From positions 3,224,001 to 3,288,000 of the forward strand of contig NZ_CP048103.1 of assembly GCF_013282215.1 (NCBI RefSeq): DNA of 64,000 nucleotides, given 5' to 3'. The position numbers were made by a program, and so were the translations under genes. Positions within the stretch are counted from its first letter, which is position 1. Each line of letters begins with the position of its first letter. Below, piece after piece: positions 52,339 to 60,932 of the stretch. The notes under the pieces are model-generated. The model ran no database searches. It saw only the letters and a program-made list of their open reading frames with translations, and had not been told where the DNA came from. Source of the stretch: Kroppenstedtia eburnea (lineage in GTDB: Bacteria; Bacillota; Bacilli; Thermoactinomycetales; DSM-45169).

Positions 52339-53391
52339 TCAAGATTTTAGTTTCACAGCTTCCCCGGTTCTGGCTGACTCATACAAAGCATGGATAATCC
52401 GTTGCACGATGACACCTTGTTCCGGGGTGCACAGGGCGTCGGCACCAGTCAGGCAGGCTTCCACAAAGCGCCCGATCTCCCGTTCATGATCGCTTCCGGA
52501 GGGGAGATAGGCGGGGTTGAGATCCAGCAAAGTGCCGTGCTTTTCCTGGTAAATCTTCAACGGAAACACATCGGCTCCCCCCTGGTCGCCCATGAGAGTG
52601 ACTTGCATCACATCATCCTTTTCCACATTGGCCGCAAAGGCAGTCTCCAATGTTAATGTGGCTCCGTTCTTAAACTTGATCATGCCGATTGCCATATCTT
52701 CGATGGAGTAGTTCTCCCAATCCCAGGCTCCCATCAAGCCCACACCTTTGCGGTTACCCAGCTTCTGATAGGTGCTGCCCAGCACGAGCTCCGGTTGCGG
52801 ATAGCCCATCAAGTACAGGGCGGTGTCCAACATATGTACCCCAATATCGATCAAAGGACCGCCGCCCTGCAATTCCTTGTTGGTAAAAACACCCCAACCG
52901 GGAATTCCCCGTCGGCGGATGGCATGCACTCTGGCGGCATAGAGATCCCCTAGTTCGCCGGCATCGATAAACCGTTTCAACACTTCCACTTCTGCCGAAT
53001 GTCGATAATGGAAACCATAAGTTAAAATCTTGCCTGTCTGTTTGGCAACCCTGGCCATCTCTTCCGCTTCTTCCGGTGTCATGGCCGGCGGCTTTTCACA
53101 CAACACATGGCATCCCTGCTTAAGGGCAGCGATGACGGCGGGAGCATGAAATTTATTGGGCACACATACGCTGACCGCGTCCAGTTCCACCTCGGCCAGC
53201 ATCTGTTCATAGCTGTCAAATACATGAGGCACCTCATACTGTTCCGCCAATCGTTGTGCATTCTCCTTCACCACATCTGCCACAGCCACGACACTCACCT
53301 GTTCCCCGCACTTTTGATAGGCAGGCAGATGAACTCCCTTGGCAATTCCGCCTGCACCGATGATTCCCACTCGCAATCTGTTTGTCATCAT
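52339..53391 (-). CDS. Gfo/Idh/MocA-family sugar dehydrogenase, first
   Basis: 350 aa. Rossmann nucleotide site VGIIGAGGIAKGVHLPAY, EKPPAM (catalytic lysine in the CEKP motif) and GGGPLIDIGVHMLDTALYLM. NAD(P)-dependent oxidoreductase on a sugar, inositol or glycoside. Second gene of an operon with another member and a MalG-type permease. The start lies after GAGGCGGGAATC. Confidence 0.88.
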   Translation of the reverse strand: MMTNRLRVGIIGAGGIAKGVHLPAYQKCGEQVSVVAVADVVKENAQRLAEQYEVPHVFDSYEQMLAEVELDAVSVCVPNKFHAPAVIAALKQGCHVLCEKPPAMTPEEAEEMARVAKQTGKILTYGFHYRHSAEVEVLKRFIDAGELGDLYAARVHAIRRRGIPGWGVFTNKELQGGGPLIDIGVHMLDTALYLMGYPQPELVLGSTYQKLGNRKGVGLMGAWDWENYSIEDMAIGMIKFKNGATLTLETAFAANVEKDDVMQVTLMGDQGGADVFPLKIYQEKHGTLLDLNPAYLPSGSDHEREIGRFVEACLTGADALCTPEQGVIVQRIIHALYESARTGEAVKLKS

Positions 53392-53416
53392 GATTCCCGC
53401 CTCTCGCTGAATTTTG

Positions 53417-54427
53417 TCAGTTTGTTTGATCGGATGTCATCTTCACTCTGCGCTCTTCCCTATGGCTTAACCGAGCCGCCTCATTGATTTGTGTCAGTCG
53501 GATCACATCCTCTTTTGTGATGGTTGGTTGGATGCCATGTCGGATCAGGCGCACCCACTGTTCCATCGGAGACGGCAAGGGGGCGGGCAGGTTCTCCGGT
53601 TGGTGCCAACCCTGTTGGGGAGTACGACTGCTGTTGAGGCGGACCGTGTGATCGGTCACCATCAGGGAGCCTTCAGTCCCATGGCATTCCAACAGAAAAG
53701 GGCTGCCCCCGGAGACGAACCCCGCTTCGATCACCCCCAGTGCACCTGATGCATACTCGACCACCACCGCAGCGTTATCATCCACTTCCCCTCCCAGAAA
53801 AGAGGACAAACGAGCCTGTACGGCGGTGGCCGGACCGGCCAGGCGGTTGGTCAGATAGATCGGGTGAGCCCCCAGATCGATAAGCGCTCCTCCACCGCAT
53901 GCCACCGGATCAAAAAAACGTTGTGGAAGCCAACCCCGCTCCTCTCGGCCCGAAGGCACAGCACCGTTATGAGCCAGCCGACAGCGAATCGTGGTCAAGC
54001 GCCCGAGTAAGCCCTGTTCCAAAGCTTGTTGGGTGTAGAGGTAGGTTGAATCCGTCAGTCGCGGCAAGGAAACCATCAGTTTCACCTGGGCTGACTCCAC
54101 TGTCGCATATATTTCTTGGCAGTCGGCCACCGTTAAAGCCAACACCTTTTCAGTGAATATGTGTTTCCCATTGCGGGCGGCTGCCATGATTACCTCTTTG
54201 TGCAGATGGGTCGCCGTATTGACGATGACCCCATCGATGGCCGGGTCTTCCAACACCCGGTTCAGGTCGGACGCAAAGGGGACCCCCAGCTCTGTCGCCC
54301 ATTCCTGTCCTCGCCGGGGATCCTCATCCCACACCTTCACGATGGAAAGATGGGGGTGATCATTGGCCTGGCGGGCATAGTCAGGGGCATGAACATGCCA
54401 TTTACTCAACAATGCCACCGAGATCAT
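53417..54427 (-). CDS. Gfo/Idh/MocA-family sugar dehydrogenase, second
   Basis: 336 aa. VALLSKWHVHAPDYARQAND replaces the classic GxGxxG, so the nucleotide site is atypical; FTEKVLALTVADCQEIY holds the catalytic-lysine loop and GGGALIDLGAHPIYLTNRLA the substrate loop. Good ribosome site AAGGAGAG. 30 bp after a broken sugar permease gene, so it belongs to a sugar-uptake operon whose receptor and first permease are not in the window. Confidence 0.85.
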   Translation of the reverse strand: MISVALLSKWHVHAPDYARQANDHPHLSIVKVWDEDPRRGQEWATELGVPFASDLNRVLEDPAIDGVIVNTATHLHKEVIMAAARNGKHIFTEKVLALTVADCQEIYATVESAQVKLMVSLPRLTDSTYLYTQQALEQGLLGRLTTIRCRLAHNGAVPSGREERGWLPQRFFDPVACGGGALIDLGAHPIYLTNRLAGPATAVQARLSSFLGGEVDDNAAVVVEYASGALGVIEAGFVSGGSPFLLECHGTEGSLMVTDHTVRLNSSRTPQQGWHQPENLPAPLPSPMEQWVRLIRHGIQPTITKEDVIRLTQINEAARLSHREERRVKMTSDQTN

Positions 54428-54457
54428 ACGGTTTCTCTCCTTTTCTCTGCTTAAATT

Positions 54458-55184
54458 TCACCCCTTAATACCAGTAAATGTGATCCCCCGGATAAACGTC
54501 TTCTGCAAGAAGAAAAACAGGACCACAACCGGTAAGGTCATCATCGTGGCGACGGCCATCATCAATCCCCATTCCGCCCCCCTGAGATTGTGAAATTGCT
54601 GCAATCCCAAAGAGAGCGTATAAGACCCCGGTTCTGTCAGATACAGGAGCGGACCGATAAAATCCCTCCAACTGGCCATAAATTGAAACAGGCCGACAGC
54701 CAATACAGCCGGTTTGGCCAAGGGCAGCATGATCTGCCAGTAAATGCGAAACTCCCCTGCTCCATCAATCCTAGTGCCCCCTCAGCGAACATTGTATGGA
54801 AAATCACAGATTGGCTTGGATGGTGGGGAGGCGAAGAGCCTTTGCGCTCTTTGCAAGAGATCGGAGCCGCCCCACCATCCTGCCCCCGCCTTGCTGAAAA
54901 ACAAGATCAAAGTTGCCTGAAGGGGCACTAGCGGAATCCAACAGTTCAGTGGGCAATCCGAGGAAAAATTGTCGCAATAAAAAAATATACAGCGGAACAC
55001 CAAAAAAGGAGGGAATGATCAACGGCAACGGCGTTCCCACCCAACCAAACTTTTCGAACATAATGAACAGGGGAATCATCGTCACCTGAGTGGGAATCAT
55101 CATGACAGCAATCGTGATTGCAAATAAGGTTTTTCGCCCCCGCCAACGCAACTTGGCAAAACTGATAACCAGACAAAATTTAAT
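54458..55184 (-). pseudogene. MalG-type sugar permease, split by a MITE and 5'-truncated
   Basis: Minus strand. From 55184: LVISFAKLRWRGRKTLFAI, then MMIPTQVTMIPLFIMF, up to PTELLDSA. There the 155-bp element M3 is inserted. After it: RIDGAGEFRIYWQIMLPLAK, LFQFMASWRDFIGPLLYL to the natural end TFTGIKG. Excising the element and one TA restores ELLDSARIDGAGEFRI, the EAA ATPase-docking loop, in frame. The first about 80 residues expected for the family are missing upstream, so the gene is doubly dead. Confidence 0.9.
54774..54928 (+). mobile_element. 155-bp MITE of the IS630 element, copy M3
   Basis: Ends GTGCCCCCTCAGCGAACAT and GTTGCCTGAAGGGGCAC, with TA duplication (54772-54773, 54929-54930). 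Same length as copies M1 and M2. Target is the sequence encoding the EAA loop of a sugar permease. Confidence 0.9.
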
Positions 55185-55221
55185 CCTCTCGGCAGGCCTC
55201 TGGCTGCGCGGGAGGGTTGAC

Positions 55222-55659
55222 TTAAATTCGAAATGTCCTTTTAAATTCTTGGTCAGTTATAGTTTTTCTCATTAATGATATCGTTGAAATGCAGTCAACA
55301 TCATGAAGAGTATAATAAGAAACAAATGTTTCAGTTTTTTTCAGTAGATTAAAAGGCTTTATTTTTTGGATCACATTTACAATCAATTTATTAAATTGCT
55401 TTCTATAAAAAACTTGCTTATCAGCCGGAACATCGCACTCAATCATCAAATTGTAATACTCCTCAAAGAAAAGGTGCTTTCTAAATTTAAAACTGCTTAC
55501 ATCATACTTATAACCACAAGGACCATACAATCCACGCTCTCCATACATATATGAGTATTGAGGAAACTTATCTGCCGTTTTTAGAAACTCCGACTCTGTA
55601 TTAATCAGCATAACTACACTGCCGCCATCATCGTCACAATCCAGTGCAAATACATACAC
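55222..55659 (-). CDS. Hypothetical protein, possibly DUF4303-like, uncertain start
   Basis: The open frame runs from 55758 (DFAVIESRLYQSCLEFISNF ... VYVFALDCDDDGG, VSSFKFRKHLFFEEYYNLMI) to 55222. The only usable start is a GTG at 55659 inside the conserved-looking YVFALDCDDDGG strand. The natural N-terminus probably lies at TTA 55746 (before DFAVIES), which is not a start codon. It may therefore be a decayed gene. The pattern YxFALdtDDDG recalls DUF4303/immunity-type proteins; this is a weak guess. Confidence 0.45.
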   Translation of the reverse strand: MYVFALDCDDDGGSVVMLINTESEFLKTADKFPQYSYMYGERGLYGPCGYKYDVSSFKFRKHLFFEEYYNLMIECDVPADKQVFYRKQFNKLIVNVIQKIKPFNLLKKTETFVSYYTLHDVDCISTISLMRKTITDQEFKRTFRI

Positions 55660-55870
55660 ATCTTGATTGTTTTCCGTCGTTGAAAAGTTGGAAATAAATT
55701 CGAGGCAAGATTGATATAACCGGCTTTCTATGACTGCAAAATCTAATCTAATCGTTGATCACCCTTATGCTGTTAAATTTATAATCGTGTCTCTCATTCT
55801 CCCTGCCCCTGCTGAGGCAGGGTTGGCCAAGTGTGGATTCTTTCTGGCAAGTGCCCTCTACAAACTGTTT

Positions 55871-56308
55871 TCATCGTTCATCCGGCATAATAATCTTTTT
55901 AATTGTACCCGTCTTCATCTCGATTTCCATGAGTGCATCGGAGATAATTACGTGATCATGCTCTTCTCCGGCGTAATATTGATCCAGTTGATCAATATAA
56001 AACTGAACACTGCGCACCTCCCCTAATTCGATATAGTTCTTATCTTCTTCGATATACAAAAACTCAATGTGAGGTTCAATACAGGACCGTTTTTGATCAA
56101 TATTCATCTTGTCCCATGAAAACCCTTTGTGTTCAGAAATGCTGCCTGGACATTGATCCTTCGGCCAAGTGTCCTCGATTGGCACGTCCTCTTCATATGA
56201 TTGAATGTCTTTCTGTACTTTATGTTGCTTCATACCTTCCCGAACAATCAGATTACATCCCGTGAATAAAAGAGACAAAGTTAAGAACATGGGCCAAAGT
56301 TTATTCAT
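55871..56308 (-). CDS. Hypothetical lipoprotein
   Basis: 145 aa. Signal peptide MNKLWPMFLTLSLLFTGC with lipobox, then an acidic soluble domain with no recognised family (DTWPKDQCPGSISEHKG, IEFLYIEEDKNYIELGEVR). ATG 56308 follows GAGGAGAAGG. Stands alone in an accessory segment. Confidence 0.75.
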   Translation of the reverse strand: MNKLWPMFLTLSLLFTGCNLIVREGMKQHKVQKDIQSYEEDVPIEDTWPKDQCPGSISEHKGFSWDKMNIDQKRSCIEPHIEFLYIEEDKNYIELGEVRSVQFYIDQLDQYYAGEEHDHVIISDALMEIEMKTGTIKKIIMPDER

Positions 56309-56395
56309 TTCCTTCTCCTCTGTGAGAGAGTTCCTCTGAGATCTATAATATTTTTCTTTCAAAATCTTTTCAACCGCGTGGCATTCAACGCGCAA

Positions 56396-56470
56396 GTAGG
56401 AGGGAGGGGGCTAGCCCCCATCCTTTCACACCACCGTACGTACCTGATATACAGCGGTTCCACTAAGTCT
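56396..56470 (-). other. Possible group II intron 3'-end remnant
   Basis: Minus strand: GTACGTACGGTGGTGTGAAA, then GGATGGGGGCTAGCCCCC TCCTCCTACTT. This closely resembles the domain V/VI end that I remember from bacterial group II introns. No reverse-transcriptase gene is nearby, so it would be a fragment. The assignment rests on memory of the motif. Confidence 0.35.
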
Positions 56471-56578
56471 GACGAAGGAATTGTTATCGACGAATAATAC
56501 TCAAAAGCTCTTGGTATTGCCATTAGACATGGAAGAACAAAGCTTCTATCAAACATACAGGACAAAAATAGTTGTCAC

Positions 56579-56889
56579 CAGGGCTGTTGATTAACCAGGA
56601 AATAAGTGATGGAAACAAAACTGGCCTTTCGCTCCTCCCCTTGCCCCATCGTAAAATATCGCTTGTGGGGACGGGGATGGTGGAACGACTACGATCTCTT
56701 GCAAAGAGCGCATAGTGAGACCTGGGAGCGGAAGCGACCCTGGCGAAACTTGTGCCCTATGGGTGCATAGCGAGACCGGGAACGGAGTGACCTTGGCGAG
56801 GCTTGTGCTCCCCTGAGTGCAAAGGCGAATCAAAGCCCCACCATCCCGACCCTATTTACCACCTAAAATATGGTTAATCAACACGCCTG
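56579..56889. mobile_element. MITE-like element, family 1, copy B (311 bp)
   Basis: Ends CAGGGCTGTTGATTAACCAG and (complement) CAGGCGTGTTGATTAACCAT, flanked by AGTTGTCAC (56570-56578) and AGCTGTCAC (56890-56898), an 8/9 target-site duplication. The interior holds two tandem about 55-bp units (56711-56765 and 56766-56819, each starting CATAGYGAGACC) and the sequence GATCTCTTGCAAAGAGCGCA, which also occurs in the IS630 MITEs. 56890-57030 shows nothing recognisable. Confidence 0.8.
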
Positions 56890-57030
56890 AGCTGTCACAT
56901 TTCCTTTTTGCCTTAAGGGGAATTGCCAAAAAATGCAAGAATAAGAGGATCCGGGAAAATGCTCCGCTCATAAATAATAAAAACAAGGATTTTTCCATCT
57001 TGGACAGCTTGATTACTCCAGGCGTAATAT

Positions 57031-57600
57031 TTATGTTCCTTCACCGATCTTATGTTTTGCTTTGCCATAATGGTCGACGGCGAAGCTAAACAATACTTTC
57101 ATCAAAAACAGTAGGCCAATGATCAGCATATAAGGTGTTATTCCCGGTAGCATAGGCATGCAGCCCAGACCGACAGAGAAAAGCAAGCCCGCTACGAATA
57201 ATTGCGAATGCTTTCCGATCAGGGCATTTACGATAGATGCTCCGATGATCGTATAAGCCCATATTCCCAGTGAATACCAAATATCGACATCGAGAAGAAG
57301 GGCAACAAGCACGATATGGACATGTATCCCAATGAATACGATCCGATTTGTTTTTCGCTCTGCATAAAAGTTGCTGGTTGAAGCCGTAAAATTCGCTATG
57401 CAGCCGGCAAAAACATCGAATATCAATAGGAATGCCAGGGCGCTGCGCCATACCGGCACATGGTCGGTCAATTCCGGGAATCTGTAATATAACGCAGCCG
57501 TCAGTACTCCGCCAAAAAGCAGTATCGTGAGAATGGAGCCAACAGATTGTTTTTCACCAAATACATCGTGCAAAAAAGAAGGCATTCGAAATTGTCCCAT
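57031..57600 (-). CDS. Hypothetical membrane protein, six TM
   Basis: 189 aa with six hydrophobic helices (for example SILTILLFGGVLTAALYYRF and MLPGITPYMLIIGLLFLMKV). FAGCIANFTASTSNFYAE follows TM2. No family recognised. It diverges from a TetR gene 180 bp away, which probably regulates it. Confidence 0.7.
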   Translation of the reverse strand: MGQFRMPSFLHDVFGEKQSVGSILTILLFGGVLTAALYYRFPELTDHVPVWRSALAFLLIFDVFAGCIANFTASTSNFYAERKTNRIVFIGIHVHIVLVALLLDVDIWYSLGIWAYTIIGASIVNALIGKHSQLFVAGLLFSVGLGCMPMLPGITPYMLIIGLLFLMKVLFSFAVDHYGKAKHKIGEGT

Positions 57601-57782
57601 TTCACTTCACTCCCATCACCGATGGATCATCCCTGTTACCATTTCATTCTATAAAGTTATGTATTATATATAGTATCAAACTCTAAAATGATTATATCTG
57701 AATGAATTCCAATGTTCAATGCTTTATACTGCTTTTATTGAATTGATCTAAAACTATGGTTACACTACATATGGGGTGAAAG

Positions 57783-58433
57783 ATGATGAACGGATACGAA
57801 CGACGGAAACAGAAAAAAAAGGAGCAAATATATGATGCATCCTTGGAATTATTTTTTAAATATGGATTACAAAAGGTCAGCGTGAATGAGATTGCGCATA
57901 AAGCGAAGGTCTCCCCTGCTACCATATATAACTACTTCGGTACAAAAGAACAGCTCTATACTGATACGCTGATGAACTGGATGGACAAGCAGCTGGCACA
58001 GTATGAGAGCATTCTTGATTCCGGGCTATCTTTTCCCGAGAAGACCAAGGAAATCATGCTGTTGGAGGCCAAAAACCTAAAAATATTAGCGGATGAGTTT
58101 CCGAAAGTCCCATCCCCTGAGTTGAGCGGATTGATGCAAATGATGGAAAGCTATAGCGAGCAGAAGGTCGCGCACTTTGTTAGGAAGTTTGTCGCGCTTG
58201 GCAAACAAGAAGGCTATATTAATAAGGATCAAACAGAAGAGGTGACGATGCGTTACTTCACCATGTTCAAGAATGAACTGAGCCGGTCTTGGGACCCTTC
58301 GAATCAAGAACAGACAATCCTGGAAACGGATCAATTGATGGAGTTATTCTTTTATGGGTTGGCAGGACGGGGGCGGCCTCAGGAACAGGGCGTTGGTAAC
58401 CATAATCAGTCGAGCATCAGTAAAAAAGACTGA
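57783..58433 (+). CDS. TetR-family regulator
   Basis: 216 aa. N-terminal helix-turn-helix (KKEQIYDASLELFFKYGLQK, VSVNEIAHKAKVSPATIYNY) and a helical ligand domain of the kind seen in multidrug-type regulators. GGGGTG lies 5 nt before a pair of ATGs. Divergent from the six-TM protein at 57031, its likely target. Just after its stop, AGAAGCGTTGTGAAAAAGCC (58449-58468) repeats the outer end of the R1 elements. Confidence 0.85.
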   Translation: MMNGYERRKQKKKEQIYDASLELFFKYGLQKVSVNEIAHKAKVSPATIYNYFGTKEQLYTDTLMNWMDKQLAQYESILDSGLSFPEKTKEIMLLEAKNLKILADEFPKVPSPELSGLMQMMESYSEQKVAHFVRKFVALGKQEGYINKDQTEEVTMRYFTMFKNELSRSWDPSNQEQTILETDQLMELFFYGLAGRGRPQEQGVGNHNQSSISKKD

Positions 58434-58584
58434 TAACGATGCCTTTAGAAGCGTTGTGAAAAAGCCATCATACCCATAGGGCACAATTGGTAGACGGCTT
58501 ATGAAGAAAAGGCAGCATTCACGATCCTTTCATGGATTCGGGTCCCCTAAAGGGCTGCGTTTTCTCGCTATGGAAACACCCAGT

Positions 58585-58857
58585 TTACGTTCCACTTTTT
58601 GTTTCCCCCCTCTTGATTGACTTTGTTACATGCAAACGGAACTTGGCCGATAAAAATGTGGCAGAGACAACCGTCGGCACCACCACAATCGGAAGAAACT
58701 GTGCATCCCATATCACATATACAAGGATCGACACCGCGATCATCCCTGTGGCCATCCCCATCATCGTTAACAGGGACCACCGTTTCATCCATGGAGAGTG
58801 ATGAGCGAGATACTGACTGATGACAAATGCGATCAATGCACTGATCATCTCAACCAT
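58585..58857 (-). CDS. Small membrane protein at the end of a PTS operon
   Basis: 90 aa, three hydrophobic stretches (MISALIAFVISQYLAHH, TMMGMATGMIAVSILVYV, LPIVVVPTVVSATFLSA). ATG 58857 overlaps by 8 bp the restored end of the EIIC gene, so it is the last gene of the PTS operon. An upstream start at 58893 lies inside EIIC. No family recognised. Confidence 0.6.
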   Translation of the reverse strand: MVEMISALIAFVISQYLAHHSPWMKRWSLLTMMGMATGMIAVSILVYVIWDAQFLPIVVVPTVVSATFLSAKFRLHVTKSIKRGETKSGT

Positions 58858-60141
58858 GGTTCTCTTGTTTCCCTTCCAAAACCTGTTTTTCATATACTTT
58901 GAAGAAAGGATAGTAGATGATCAGTGAGATGATGAAATTGACAATCACAAGAATCCCCGCAGCAAAGTCCAGTCGGTGCTGATCACAGCGGCAACGGGTG
59001 AAAGCACAGTAAATGGCAGTTTTGCCATCATAAGCGGAATCAAGCCCGTCACTGTGGCAAAATAAGCAATCGTCGTCAATACGACCGGTGTGAGTACAAA
59101 GGGAATGATGAGAATGGGATTCATCACAATCGGTGCACCGAAAATAATCGGTTCATTAATATTAAAAAGCCCGGGGATAAAAGCCAGACGTCCCAACTCC
59201 TTTAAAAATTTGGCCTTGGAGAACATAAAGAGGACCACCAATGCCAAAGTCGAACCGGATCCACCCAGCCATACAAACCATTGGATAAATTGTTCCGTAA
59301 ACAAGTTCGGCAATCCATAGGCATCGGAGGTCTCCGCAAATTGTTCCATATTCTCCAAAATAGCCGCATCCCACATCGGACGGATCACGGGACCTAAAAC
59401 AGCAGGACCGTGAATGCCGAAGGACCAGAAAAATACAATCAAAAACACCGTCAATAAACCGCCAAACAAACTGTTCCCCACCAATACTGACTTCAACGGT
59501 CAAATGATGAATGTGATCATGGAGTTGAGATCAAATCCAATTCCGTAACGGATTCCCCAGAACAGGAGGATAATAGCCAAAGCAGGCAGCAAAGCACTGA
59601 AGGAATTGGCCACCGCCGGCGGAACACTGTCCGGTAATTTAATGGAAATGTTGTGTTTGATCATACGGTGATAAATCTCAACTGCGATCAGGGATGTGAC
59701 AATTGCACCAAATAACGAAGTGGCGCTTAAATCTCCGATGGATAGATACCGTCCCGCCTCTATGACCCCCTTGACGGGTTCATTTACTTGAACGGGCACC
59801 ACAGAAGAAATCAAGAAGGCGATCACGGATAGCAACCCGGCGCTCAATTGATTGAGCCGATAGGAGGTTGCCAATGAAGCTCCCACCCCGAAAGCGGCAT
59901 ACAAAGCCATCATCCCCACCGTAAATCGAAAGGGAACATCCAGAACCTCCCGAAACGGCTCAATCCATTCGTTATAACCGTTGATCGGAATATTTAAAAA
60001 AATGACGAAAAAGGAACCGACAATCGTTAAAGGCAATGTCGATAAAATACCATTCCGGACCGCCAACAAATGTCGCTGTGCGGCAATCTTTTGTGTAACA
60101 GGCATCACTTTACTTTCCATAAAAGCCATAAATGCCTTCAT
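58850..60141 (-). pseudogene. PTS lactose/cellobiose-family EIIC with in-frame TGA and frameshift
   Basis: About 430 codons. Residues 1-213 (MKAFMAFMESKVMPVTQKIA ... DLNSMITFII) are followed by TGA at 59502-59500 and then, in the same frame, PLKSVLVGNSLFGGLLTVF ... GLFNINEPIIFGAPIVMNP. Near 58975 one base is missing: the frame reads STDWTLLRGFL and stops, whereas the next frame continues LDFAAGILVIVNFIISLIIY and YPFFKVYEKQVLEGKQE to 58850, the normal EIIC C-terminus. Two independent lesions make it a probable pseudogene. Third gene of an EIIA-EIIB-EIIC operon. Confidence 0.85.
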
Positions 60142-60179
60142 GCTGTTATCTCCTTTCCGATCACGGACCCCGATCCCTT

Positions 60180-60503
60180 TTACCGGGACGATGAGTCAGA
60201 AATCAATTGTTCTGCCTGCTTTAAAACGGCGTCACCGTTACACATTCCATAATCGACCGGATTGATCACCGCTACGGGAACATTGTAATTGGAAGCGAAT
60301 TCTTTCATCGAGACGAGTAAATACTTGACTTGCGGCCCGATCAGCAACACATGGGCGTCTGCTATTTCTTCTTTGGCCCTTCCTGTGTCCACCGCTTTAA
60401 TTTGAAAGCTTTTACCTTGTTCTTTTGCCGCTTTCTCCATTTGTTTCACCAACATACTCGTCGACATTCCTGCGGAACAACACAGTAAAATGTTTTTCAT
60501 CAT
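60180..60503 (-). CDS. PTS lactose/cellobiose-family EIIB
   Basis: 107 aa with the phosphocysteine loop CCSAGMSTSMLV. It transfers phosphate to the incoming sugar. Two adjacent ATGs follow AAAGGAGACC; either could be used. Its EIIC partner is broken, so the pathway may be non-functional or may use another EIIC. Confidence 0.88.
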   Translation of the reverse strand: MMKNILLCCSAGMSTSMLVKQMEKAAKEQGKSFQIKAVDTGRAKEEIADAHVLLIGPQVKYLLVSMKEFASNYNVPVAVINPVDYGMCNGDAVLKQAEQLISDSSSR

Positions 60504-60514
60504 TCGGTCTCCTT

Positions 60515-60829
60515 TTATTTGTTGTTGATTTCCCGATACAGATGAACAAATTCTGCCGCAAGTTCTTTAATAGTCATCGCATTCATTAAATGATCCTGTG
60601 CATGAACCAGGATTAAATTGACTTTCGTTTCGTCCCCCCCTGCTTCTTTCTGTATCAGATCCGTATGGATGCGATGTGCCGTCGATAATTCCTGTTCAGC
60701 TTGATGAAGGCTTGCCTCCGCTGCTTCGGCATCCCCTTTTCTGGCAAAGGCAATCGCCTCCAAAGCAGCACTGCGTGCATGGCCCCCATGCAGAATAAGC
60801 TGGAATGCAACAGGCATTTGTTCCTCCAA
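60515..60829 (-). CDS. PTS lactose/cellobiose-family EIIA
   Basis: 104 aa helical EIIA with the phospho-histidine motif LVHAQDHLMNA. TTG 60829 is favoured because GTAGGAGG lies 7 nt upstream; the ATG 60817 has GGAGG at 5 nt. First gene of the operon. The gap to the LicR-like gene (60830-60910) presumably holds its operator. Confidence 0.9.
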   Translation of the reverse strand: MEEQMPVAFQLILHGGHARSAALEAIAFARKGDAEAAEASLHQAEQELSTAHRIHTDLIQKEAGGDETKVNLILVHAQDHLMNAMTIKELAAEFVHLYREINNK

Positions 60830-60910
60830 TGTATAGCCTCCTACTATTCAATATGCATTTATATCTCAGGCCTATGATATAGGATACTTTCATGCACCTA
60901 AACACAAAAA

Positions 60911-60932
60911 ACTTCCGTTACCTAACGGAAGT
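60911..60932 (-). terminator. Terminator overlapping the PRD regulator's stop codon
   Basis: ACTTCCGTTA and TAACGGAAGT form a 10-bp stem around two bases, followed on the minus strand by TTTTTTGTG. The last codons of the regulator (KTSVR and TAA) lie inside the hairpin. Confidence 0.85.

Noticed and set aside
42278-54931. CRISPR-like repeats because the same sequence recurs three times
   Set aside because: The recurring units are 155-bp inverted-repeat elements with TA duplications at distant sites, not short regularly spaced direct repeats.
56359-56565. 68-codon ORF containing SSDLVEPLYIRY
   Set aside because: I judge it a fortuitous translation of a group II intron-like 3' end rather than a real protein.
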